Assembly: GCA_964372125.1 (NCBI GenBank)
Contig: CAYJPL010000052.1
Location: 1 to 5,987 of the forward strand
Source of the DNA: Tannockella sp964372125
GTDB lineage: Bacteria > Bacillota_I > Bacilli_A > Erysipelotrichales > Coprobacillaceae
Reading direction: 5' to 3'
DNA: 5,987 nt
This document shows positions 1-4,462 of the stretch, one piece after another. The notes under the pieces are model-generated. The model ran no database searches. It had not been told where the DNA came from and saw only the letters and a program-made list of their open reading frames with translations. A program made the translations under genes and the position numbers. The first letter of the stretch is position 1. Each line of letters opens with the position of its first letter.

Positions 1-28
1 ATATTTCTAAGCTTTCTTACTATGATAC

Positions 29-802
29 TTATAAGATTTTATAATGTTTTAATGCATTATATACTCCGTTATCATCAACATCTGAAGTAACATAATCAAC
101 AATTTCTTTAACTTCATCATTGGCATTGCCCATACCAACAGATATACCAACATGAGATAACATCGGGATGTCATTTCCTCCATCGCCAAAAGCCATTGTT
201 TCTTCTACTTTAATATTATAGTATTTACACACCTCTACAATACCATTCTTTTTAGAACCACCTAAGGGTGAAATATCGCAAAACGTTGGATACCATCTTG
301 CAGCAGTTGAATTTTTCATAATTTTCATCAACTCTATTTCTTTTGTTTTATCAATAAATACTTGTACTTGATATATTTTATTAACTAATGCTTGATAATA
401 ATCTCCTACTGGATGATTATCATTATTTGTGATTTTATGTAAATCATCTACATCTTGATTTCTAAGATTGTAGTATTTTGTCTCTTCTTCTGTAAAACCA
501 CATGGCACGTTGTTTGTCTCGATATACTTAATAAGATTTTTAAGGTCTTCTTTACAGATTGTATCTTCATACAGCATTGTACCATCTTTATCGTAGCAGT
601 ATTGTCCATTCAATGTTATATATCCATCAAAGTCAAATTGCTTTAAGATTCCTAAACCATCTTTTCCTCTTGCAGTTGCAATAAACAACTTAATTCCTTT
701 TTCTTTTAAAAGATGTAGTGCATCTATTGTACTTTGAGGTATTTTGTGCGTTTTAAAACTAACCAAAGTTCCATCGATATCAAAAAAAATTGCTTTAATC
801 AT
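29..802 (-). CDS. Cof-type HAD-IIB family phosphatase
   Basis: Predicted cytosolic Mg-dependent phosphatase of the HAD superfamily, subfamily IIB. Such enzymes typically hydrolyse sugar phosphates, nucleotides or flavin/pyridoxal phosphates; the substrate cannot be read from the sequence. All four HAD motifs are visible in 257 residues, a normal family length. Motif I is FFDIDGT, with nucleophile D8 and acid/base D10. Motif II is IATAR, with T43. The motif III Lys is K184 or K185. Motif IV is GDGGND, with D207 and D211. Residues about 83-183 form the C2-type cap between motifs II and III. The start has an AGGAG site at 810-814 with a 7-nt spacer. A TATAAT-like -10 lies at 841-846 but its -35 is poor. 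The gene follows the 892-1461 methyltransferase by 89 nt with no terminator between them, so partial co-transcription is possible. Family confidence is high; physiological role is unknown. Confidence 0.93.
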   Translation of the reverse strand: MIKAIFFDIDGTLVSFKTHKIPQSTIDALHLLKEKGIKLFIATARGKDGLGILKQFDFDGYITLNGQYCYDKDGTMLYEDTICKEDLKNLIKYIETNNVPCGFTEEETKYYNLRNQDVDDLHKITNNDNHPVGDYYQALVNKIYQVQVFIDKTKEIELMKIMKNSTAARWYPTFCDISPLGGSKKNGIVEVCKYYNIKVEETMAFGDGGNDIPMLSHVGISVGMGNANDEVKEIVDYVTSDVDDNGVYNALKHYKIL

Positions 803-891
803 AATCTTTCTCCTAACGTTCTACTTTCCTCTAGTATATCATTATAAGCTTATTACATATCTTATTTTCATATTCTAAAAATACAATCTCA

Positions 892-1461
892 TTAATCCTT
901 TTTTAAAATTAAGATTATAGAATCATTATCATCAAATTCTCTATAATAAATTATATCATGTATCACTAAGCCAGCAGGTACAATTTTTCTTAGTGTTCCT
1001 TCATTGTAGTATACAAAACGTAATTGGTTATCAAATTCGAATGTTTCTTTATATTCACCTTTCCATAACGTCATAAAAATCATGCCATTATCATGTATAT
1101 GTTTTCCTTGGTTTACTAGTGATTGTATAAATTCCTCTTTTGATAAATGTTGCAGTACTTTGTTTGAATATATACAATCAAATTTCTTATTTATATCAAT
1201 GCTAATAGCATCCAACATGATTGCTTCAATATTGTATTTTTTCTTAAAATCTTCTACAAAATACTTTGAATTATCACTTCCTAAAACATCATATTCTTCC
1301 GATAACTCAATTAAATCATTTCCTGTACCCATTCCTATTTCTAGTATAGTAGAATGTTTTGGTAATATATCTTTAATCTTGCTTATCACAAATGCATTAT
1401 CATATTCTTCCATCATTTTTGTATATAAATCGACATTTTCTCTCTTTTTAAAATAATTCAT
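892..1461 (-). CDS. class I SAM-dependent methyltransferase (start corrected)
   Basis: Predicted cytosolic small-molecule methyltransferase with a Rossmann fold, 189 residues from the chosen start. Motif I is EIGMGTG at residues 41-47 and binds SAM. An acidic motif II residue, D63 in GSDNS, would contact the ribose. D84 fits motif III, and FDCIYSNKVLQHL (94-106) is the usual motif IV plus helix. The acceptor substrate is unknown. The frame is open upstream to an ATG at 1509, but that start has no ribosome binding site and lies inside the terminator hairpin of the preceding gene. The ATG at 1461 has AGGAGG seven to eight nt upstream. The extra 16 codons would even translate this site as Leu-Gly-Gly, so I reject them. 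No clear promoter is visible in the short gap upstream, so the gene may rely on terminator readthrough or a weak promoter. Confidence 0.9.
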   Translation of the reverse strand: MNYFKKRENVDLYTKMMEEYDNAFVISKIKDILPKHSTILEIGMGTGNDLIELSEEYDVLGSDNSKYFVEDFKKKYNIEAIMLDAISIDINKKFDCIYSNKVLQHLSKEEFIQSLVNQGKHIHDNGMIFMTLWKGEYKETFEFDNQLRFVYYNEGTLRKIVPAGLVIHDIIYYREFDDNDSIILILKKD

Positions 1462-1464
1462 ATT

Positions 1465-1470
1465 TCCTCC
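1465..1470 (-). promoter_or_regulatory. ribosome binding site that fixes the methyltransferase start
   Basis: A perfect AGGAGG on the minus strand lies just upstream of the ATG at 1461. It decides between this start and the longer frame from 1509, which has no comparable site. Confidence 0.85.
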
Positions 1471-1474
1471 TAGT

Positions 1475-1495
1475 ATTTCAAAACAAAATTGAAAT
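1475..1495 (-). repeat. 7-bp inverted repeat in the leader of the methyltransferase gene
   Basis: ATTTCAA (1475-1481) and TTGAAAT (1489-1495) form a perfect inverted repeat with a 7-nt A-rich centre. It sits directly between the terminator of the upstream gene and the AGGAGG of the methyltransferase. It could be a weak operator or a leader hairpin. An AT-rich repeat of this size can also arise by chance. Confidence 0.35.
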
Positions 1496-1497
1496 GT

Positions 1498-1522
1498 AAA
1501 AGAGTTCACAATGAACTCTTTT
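1498..1522 (-). terminator. rho-independent terminator of the PTPS-fold gene
   Basis: AAAAGAGTTC and GAACTCTTTT form a perfect 10-bp stem (1498-1507 with 1513-1522) around a 5-nt loop. On the minus strand it starts 5 nt after the stop codon at 1528 and ends in a short U run. It separates this gene from the methyltransferase downstream. The stem is symmetrical, but no plus-strand gene ends here. Confidence 0.85.
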
Positions 1523-1527
1523 ATCTA

Positions 1528-2091
1528 TTATCTTTTATAACTGCATTTTGGACATGTTCCATCTTCTAATAATGCCACTCCACAAAGTGGACATGTTCCA
1601 CTGCTAGTTTCTTTACTATATTCTTCATATGCACCGTTTACACCGCTAGTAAATGTAATCTTGGAAATTGGTAACTTTTCCTTTAATAAATCATAAACAA
1701 TCTTTATCATTCCTTCAACTGTCATTGTTTCTTTTGTTACAACCAAACGACAATCTGGATACGCAGTTGCTAAGTCTGTTTTAAATGCTGGCCCCTTCAT
1801 AGTGTTATTTGGATGGCCATCTTTGATTCCTTGATCTTCATATACTTTCAAAATTGCTGGTAACAGGGGATCATCTTCTCTTAAGACTAGTGCATGGTCA
1901 AAGTTCTGTAGTAATTCCCATGCTATTTTTTTGATTTCATTACATGGAAATACCATATTTACCCCTTTATTAATTTCACCTTCTACTTCGATTGTTAAAA
2001 CACCAGTATGTCCATGTAAATATTGTGCTTCCCCTTGAAATCCATAAAATCGATGTGCATACTGTAAATCAAATGATGTTGTACTTTTCAT
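1528..2091 (-). CDS. PTPS/QueD-fold protein with C-terminal zinc ribbon, atypical active site
   Basis: A member of the 6-pyruvoyl-tetrahydropterin synthase / 6-carboxytetrahydropterin synthase (QueD) superfamily, 187 residues against about 120 for E. coli QueD. The zinc-binding histidines are present: H13 in YAHRF, and H26 and H28 in LHGH. The D65-H66 pair (FDH) of the catalytic relay and E126 (TVEGM) also align. Three usual features are missing. The nucleophilic Cys four residues before HGH is A22. The conserved Asp of the V(I/M)DF motif is replaced within VFPCNE. The pterin-anchoring Glu of the last strand aligns with S149. Residues 71-117 are an insertion relative to QueD. Residues 167-183 add a CPLC...CPKC zinc ribbon. 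No queuosine or folate gene is adjacent. The start has AAGGAG 7 nt upstream. Automated annotation would probably call it QueD; I am sure of the fold but doubt that reaction. Confidence 0.85.
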   Translation of the reverse strand: MKSTTSFDLQYAHRFYGFQGEAQYLHGHTGVLTIEVEGEINKGVNMVFPCNEIKKIAWELLQNFDHALVLREDDPLLPAILKVYEDQGIKDGHPNNTMKGPAFKTDLATAYPDCRLVVTKETMTVEGMIKIVYDLLKEKLPISKITFTSGVNGAYEEYSKETSSGTCPLCGVALLEDGTCPKCSYKR

Positions 2092-2239
2092 AATTCTTCT
2101 CCTTTTTATACATCCTTCATCACCTTATTAGAACAAAATAAACCTACATTATAATTTCTAATTCAAATTATTTGATACGATATACTTGTTTAGTCACAAC
2201 ACAGACTATAGATTATTTTATTCTGTAACTTATATAATT

Positions 2240-2268
2240 ATTTTATAGTATATAGAATAGGTGGTCAA
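2240..2268 (-). promoter_or_regulatory. candidate sigma-A promoter of the PTPS-fold gene
   Basis: TTGACC (2268-2263), a 17-nt spacer and TAAAAT (2245-2240) on the minus strand. Transcription would begin near 2233 and leave an untranslated leader of about 140 nt before the start at 2091. A closer TATAAT at 2153-2148 has no good -35 box and is the alternative -10. Which one is used cannot be decided from sequence. Confidence 0.5.
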
Positions 2269-2355
2269 ACAAAGTGAATTTTATAACACTATAGAAGAAT
2301 ATTAAAATTTGCATAGACATTGGTAGTATCAATACTATATATATATATTTATACA

Positions 2356-2390
2356 AAAAAACAACACTTTTACCAGAAGTGTTGTTTTTT
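2356..2390 (-). terminator. strong hairpin terminator downstream of the DUF7000-like gene
   Basis: A 14-bp stem pairs 2356-2369 with 2377-2390; its core is ACAACACTT/AAGTGTTGT and the loop is 7 nt. It lies about 50 nt after the stop at 2442 and has U tracts on both strands, so it could work in either direction. The only minus-strand gene ending here is the DUF7000-like one. Confidence 0.85.
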
Positions 2391-2441
2391 AAGGAGAATG
2401 TTATCTATGTATGTGTTCAAGACTCTCAATAATATATCGCA

Positions 2442-2951
2442 TTATCTTAAATTTAGAATTGTATCACTTAACATATATTCTCGTGAAAATTCTATGATGT
2501 TTAATATTTCTTCTTTTAATAAACTTATTAATAAATCCGCATTACTGATATCTAATTCATTCGACAAACAAGCCTTAAAAATATAGTTTACTTTCATTGG
2601 ATTGTCATTTAGTAAATAAATACTTTGTACATCTCTTAATTGGTTATAGTATGCACATTGAATTTTTCTATTATATCCAGAAACCCATACTTCAAATTGA
2701 AACTCTTTATGCACAAAGACAACTTGTACTTTCAAACCCTTTTCCTTTAATTCTTTATTAAATAATTGAAAGTAAGAAAATTCCATATGATTTTCTACAA
2801 CACTTTTTGAAAATTCATAAGAATCTAATTCGTTTTCTAACAAAATACGTATATAGCGCAGTAATTTAATAAATTCTTGATACCCTGCTTGTAATTGTGT
2901 TGTCAAAAGTAGTTCCTTGTATACCTCTATTTTTTTTGCATCAAATTCCAT
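2442..2951 (-). CDS. DUF7000-like protein of unknown function
   Basis: 169 residues, predicted soluble, with no signal peptide or membrane segment. The N-terminal half (about 1-70) is helical and charged. It leads into a central segment, LKVQVVFVHKEFQFEVWVSG (73-92), followed by YNRKIQCAYYNQL. I recognise this block as typical of the DUF7000 family, whose members carry similar VVFxHxxxxFEVWLxGxNxxxQ strings. The C-terminal part (about 137-160) is again helical. No catalytic motif is evident and the family has no assigned role that I know of. The site AAAGGAT (2961-2967), about 9 nt before the ATG, is a modest ribosome binding site. An extended -10 (TGGTATAGT) lies at 2992-2984. With its own promoter and terminator the gene looks monocistronic. 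The assignment rests on remembered motif similarity. Confidence 0.8.
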   Translation of the reverse strand: MEFDAKKIEVYKELLLTTQLQAGYQEFIKLLRYIRILLENELDSYEFSKSVVENHMEFSYFQLFNKELKEKGLKVQVVFVHKEFQFEVWVSGYNRKIQCAYYNQLRDVQSIYLLNDNPMKVNYIFKACLSNELDISNADLLISLLKEEILNIIEFSREYMLSDTILNLR

Positions 2952-2983
2952 TTTACAATCATCCTTTACACTAAATATATATT

Positions 2984-2992
2984 ACTATACCA
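2984..2992 (-). promoter_or_regulatory. extended -10 promoter element of the DUF7000-like gene
   Basis: TGGTATAGT on the minus strand fits the TGnTATAAT extended -10 pattern. The -35 region is poor, which is common for extended -10 promoters. Start of transcription near 2977 gives a leader of about 25 nt. The sequence TTAGTGTA (2974-2967) follows directly and recurs in the promoter of the small-peptide gene. Confidence 0.4.
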
Positions 2993-3021
2993 CAAATTGA
3001 CTATATTTTATCACATAAGAA

Positions 3022-3062
3022 AAGTCCATGTGTTCTATTTGTTTAATAAAATACATGAACTT
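3022..3062 (-). terminator. hairpin terminator of the small secreted-peptide gene
   Basis: The arms 3022-3031 (AAGTCCATGT) and 3053-3062 (ACATGAACTT) pair over 10 bp with one G-U wobble. A nested 5-bp stem, TATTT/AAATA (3036-3040 with 3049-3053, sharing the edge base), is also possible. On the minus strand the hairpin begins 22 nt after the stop codon at 3085 and is followed by UUUUCUU. The loop is larger than ideal, so the strength is uncertain. Confidence 0.55.
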
Positions 3063-3084
3063 AACATCTTCTCGATTGTTATAA

Positions 3085-3252
3085 CTAAATTGTAATCTCT
3101 TTTATCATTGTAATTGGTGGTGTGTAATCAATTTCTTTAAGCTGATTATTTGTTGATTCATTGTTTGATAACATACCACTAGTAAACGCTAGTACAAACG
3201 CTATTAATATAGCAAATATTGTACGTATAGACTTTTTATATATTTTTTGCAT
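3085..3252 (-). CDS. small secreted or membrane-anchored peptide, 55 residues, unrecognised
   Basis: Too short for most gene callers. The predicted peptide starts MQKIYKKSIRT, a basic n-region with four Lys/Arg. It continues with a hydrophobic core IFAILIAFVLAF (12-23) and then TSGMLS. This is the layout of a Sec signal peptide, with possible cleavage after VLA (20-22) or TSG (24-26); a single membrane anchor is the alternative. There is no lipobox Cys. The remaining 30 or so residues are polar (SNNESTNNQ), then acidic, and end in TPPITMIKEITI. They contain no Cys and no Gly-Gly leader site. The gene is complete: promoter TTGACC-17-TATAAC, ribosome binding site AAAGGGG 10 nt before the ATG, TAG stop and a hairpin terminator. 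Size and layout recall exported signalling peptides of the Phr/PapR type, but no RRNPP receptor is present here, so that role is only a guess. I do not recognise a homologue. Confidence 0.7.
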   Translation of the reverse strand: MQKIYKKSIRTIFAILIAFVLAFTSGMLSNNESTNNQLKEIDYTPPITMIKEITI

Positions 3253-3274
3253 GTAATAGACGCCCCTTTCCTTG

Positions 3275-3290
3275 GTTAGCGTACACTAAC
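3275..3290. promoter_or_regulatory. 16-bp operator-like palindrome in the leader of the small-peptide gene
   Basis: GTTAGCGTACACTAAC is self-complementary except for one position in each half. It is relatively G+C-rich for this region. It lies between the predicted transcription start (about 3294) and the ribosome binding site (3263-3269). A bound regulator here would block transcription. I do not recognise the binding protein. Confidence 0.5.
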
Positions 3291-3310
3291 TATATAAAGT
3301 GTTATATAGT
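3289..3310. repeat. 22-bp inverted repeat over the -10 and start of the small-peptide gene
   Basis: ACTATATAA and TTATATAGT are perfect 9-bp arms around a 4-nt centre. The repeat covers the -10 hexamer (3306-3301) and the expected start site, and it abuts the 16-bp palindrome. Because transcription begins inside it, it can only act as DNA. AT-rich repeats of this size do occur by chance. Confidence 0.45.
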
Positions 3311-3329
3311 ACATTACAAAATAGGTCAA
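3301..3329 (-). promoter_or_regulatory. sigma-A promoter of the small secreted-peptide gene
   Basis: TTGACC (3329-3324), a 17-nt spacer and TATAAC (3306-3301) on the minus strand: five of six consensus bases in each box with ideal spacing. It lies in the gap after the stop codon of the 3347-3757 gene, so the small gene can be expressed independently. Confidence 0.7.
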
Positions 3330-3346
3330 TAATAAAGCATCGATTA

Positions 3347-3757
3347 TTATTTATTTTCGATACTATCAATATAATTCCACATATGAATATTTTTGTCTCT
3401 TAGCCCTTCTAGTAAATTACTAGGATCACTAACAACATATCCTTTAGATGTTAATATATCAAGCGCTTTTGCTAGGACACGATTATCATAACCAGAGTTT
3501 GCATTTATCGTTACTTCTTTATCTCTCATTATAAATGTGATGTATACTGGGTATACAACATCTACCCCTGCACCGAGCGGACTACCAGCAACTGAAACAT
3601 CTTTTTTATAGAACAATTTAACCTCATCTAGTAACATTAAATCATACGTTACATATTTTTTCTTTCTAAATATATTCAGTGGCTCCACGCAAATTTCTAT
3701 AGACTTATCTGTAAGAATCCAATGTTCATACCTTTTATTACCAATTAATATTTTCAT
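3347..3757 (-). CDS. hypothetical 136-residue soluble protein
   Basis: I do not recognise this protein. It has no signal peptide and no membrane helix. The sequence alternates short predicted strands: KILIGNKRY, HWILTDKSIEICVEP, YDLMLLDEVKLFYKK, and VVYPVYITFIMRDKEVTINA (about 68-87). A C-terminal helix follows (NRVLAKALDILTSKGY, about 92-107). Several strands capped by one helix, with ITFxxxDKEVxI-type wording, would suit a bacterial PH-like or similar small beta fold, but this is an impression and not a match. A glycine-rich loop, AGSPLGAG, lies at 57-64. The ribosome binding site GAAAGG (3774-3769) is 11 nt from the ATG, a little far. The gene has its own promoter overlapping the upstream terminator, with a leader of about 125 nt that is extremely AT-rich. 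No terminator follows before the small-peptide promoter. Confidence 0.75.
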   Translation of the reverse strand: MKILIGNKRYEHWILTDKSIEICVEPLNIFRKKKYVTYDLMLLDEVKLFYKKDVSVAGSPLGAGVDVVYPVYITFIMRDKEVTINANSGYDNRVLAKALDILTSKGYVVSDPSNLLEGLRDKNIHMWNYIDSIENK

Positions 3758-3858
3758 ACTATTACCAACCTTTCAACTGAAATACAATACGATTTAATAT
3801 ATTAATGGAATACTATTGATTATTATTTTATATTATTTTTATTATTTATATGTAAAAT

Positions 3859-3880
3859 ATATCATATAAATATCATATTA
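3859..3880. repeat. tandem 11-bp repeat just downstream of a predicted start site
   Basis: ATATCATATAA (3859-3869) is followed directly by ATATCATATTA (3870-3880), identical at 10 of 11 positions. The period is about one helical turn. The pair lies immediately after the predicted start site (about 3883) of the 3347-3757 gene, where an operator could sit. Low-complexity sequence is the alternative. Confidence 0.4.
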
Positions 3881-3889
3881 GCTACCGAT

Positions 3890-3918
3890 ATTATAAAAAG
3901 CGTTTGAATATAATTCAA
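3890..3918 (-). promoter_or_regulatory. promoter of the 3347-3757 gene, overlapping a terminator
   Basis: TTGAAT (3918-3913), a 17-nt spacer and a perfect TATAAT (3895-3890) on the minus strand. The -35 box and spacer lie inside the hairpin at 3895-3927. The leader would be about 125 nt. Confidence 0.5.
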
Positions 3919-3927
3919 TCGCTTTTT
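3895..3927 (-). terminator. strong rho-independent terminator of the 5623-4054 gene run
   Basis: AAAAAGCG (3895-3902) pairs with CGCTTTTT (3920-3927). After one T-T mismatch the stem continues for 6 bp (TTGAAT with ATTCAA, 3904-3909 with 3913-3918), leaving a 3-nt loop. A and T runs flank both sides, so it could work on either strand. It lies about 125 nt beyond the stop at 4054. Confidence 0.8.
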
Positions 3928-4053
3928 GTTGTATTTTATCAAAATATCCCTCATCGAACACTTTTACCATGTGCTCTAGTAAAGTAAAACCATGAATATA
4001 CTACAAGACTTTTTCTAAACTAGTAATTTACAGTTATTTATTGTGATTGCGTA
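3928..4053. other. gap between the DUF1904 gene and its terminator, possible gene remnant
   Basis: There is no complete gene. On the minus strand a 30-codon frame from the ATG at 3970 to the TAA at 3878 reads MVKVFDEGYFDKIQQKAIEL and onwards. In the same frame upstream, beyond a TAG, come protein-like residues such as YIHGFTLLEH. It could be the decayed end of a gene, but there is no ribosome binding site and the terminator hairpin lies inside the frame. Open frames of this length occur by chance in such DNA. Confidence 0.25.
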
Positions 4054-4407
4054 CTAGAAATGTTCTCCGTTTTCATAGTAGTTCGATTTATCAAGATCCA
4101 CAAAAATAATATCGACAGTTTCTATTTTAGAAAATTCTGTTTGTCTTTTATCCATAATACCTTCTGTAATTATTTTTGCAACTTTATTTTTCACATCTCT
4201 TCCTCTATCAAACCATTCCACATGTATAAATACAGTATCTTCTAGTAGCTTACCATCACAAAATATATTACCATTACTTAGACAATCCGTAGAAAAAGTA
4301 ACCCAATCTACTGGACATTCTATAACGTTTGCAAGTTCTTTTGATAATAAACTAGACATTTTCTTTACTTTTGGTACATCTAAACCACTTATTTTAAAAT
4401 TTGGCAT
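4054..4407 (-). CDS. DUF1904 family tautomerase-like protein
   Basis: 117 residues, the usual length for DUF1904, a small family related to the tautomerase (4-oxalocrotonate tautomerase/MIF) fold. In true tautomerases the processed N-terminal Pro is the catalytic base. Here the protein begins Met-Pro (P2), so that Pro would be exposed after Met removal. Family hallmarks visible are CPVDWVTF (31-38), HVEWFDRGRDVKNKVAK (62-78) and the C-terminal VDIIFVDLDKSNYYENGEHF (98-117). The reaction is unknown; enolisation or ketonisation chemistry is an inference from the fold. The AGGAGG at 4415-4420, with a 7-nt spacer, is the strongest ribosome binding site in this part of the window. The gene follows the GNAT gene by 55 nt without a terminator and is probably the last of a three-gene run. 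A TTGGAA-17-TATAAG box (4455-4427) would start transcription almost on top of the ribosome binding site, so I doubt it. Confidence 0.9.
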   Translation of the reverse strand: MPNFKISGLDVPKVKKMSSLLSKELANVIECPVDWVTFSTDCLSNGNIFCDGKLLEDTVFIHVEWFDRGRDVKNKVAKIITEGIMDKRQTEFSKIETVDIIFVDLDKSNYYENGEHF

Positions 4408-4431
4408 TATTATTCCTCCTAAGGTACTTAT

Positions 4432-4450
4432 ATACTATATATAATAGTAT
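4432..4450. repeat. 19-bp inverted repeat upstream of the DUF1904 gene
   Basis: ATACTAT and ATAGTAT are perfect 7-bp arms around a 5-nt ATATA centre. The repeat lies in the 55-nt gap between the GNAT and DUF1904 genes and overlaps the weak promoter candidate. It may be an operator or simply a symmetrical AT-rich promoter region. There is no G+C-rich stem, so it is not a terminator. Confidence 0.35.
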
Positions 4451-4462
4451 TCCAAATAAACA

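Larger units (their letters stand above)
2092..2441. other. 350-nt gene-free stretch between the PTPS-fold gene and the DUF7000-like gene
   Basis: It holds the putative PTPS-fold gene leader and promoter (2092-2268). A small 5-bp stem TAGTC/GACTA lies at 2191-2208, in the leader. A 14-bp palindrome, TAGTAT-CA-ATACTA, lies at 2324-2337, next to an alternating TA run (about 2335-2348). The DUF7000-like gene terminator follows at 2356-2390. I see no convincing protein-coding frame in it and no recognisable riboswitch fold. Confidence 0.5.

Noticed and set aside
1082..1456. Plus-strand frame of 124 codons
   Set aside because: It lies wholly antisense to the methyltransferase, which has SAM-binding motifs and an AGGAGG. 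It has no ribosome binding site and its composition is that of an antisense shadow.
2092..2240. preQ1 riboswitch upstream of the PTPS-fold gene
   Set aside because: I cannot find the C-rich loop with A-rich tail of class I or the conserved core of class II. Only an unclassified leader can be claimed.
2311..2381. Minus-strand 23-codon frame starting with MQILIFF, upstream of the PTPS-fold promoter
   Set aside because: There is no ribosome binding site, it is short and low in complexity, and it overlaps the predicted promoter boxes, so it is a chance frame.
3541..3557. Perfect inverted repeat TGTATAC-TGG-GTATACA
   Set aside because: It lies inside the coding sequence of the 136-residue protein (VYPVY), far from any promoter. 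Codon content explains the symmetry.
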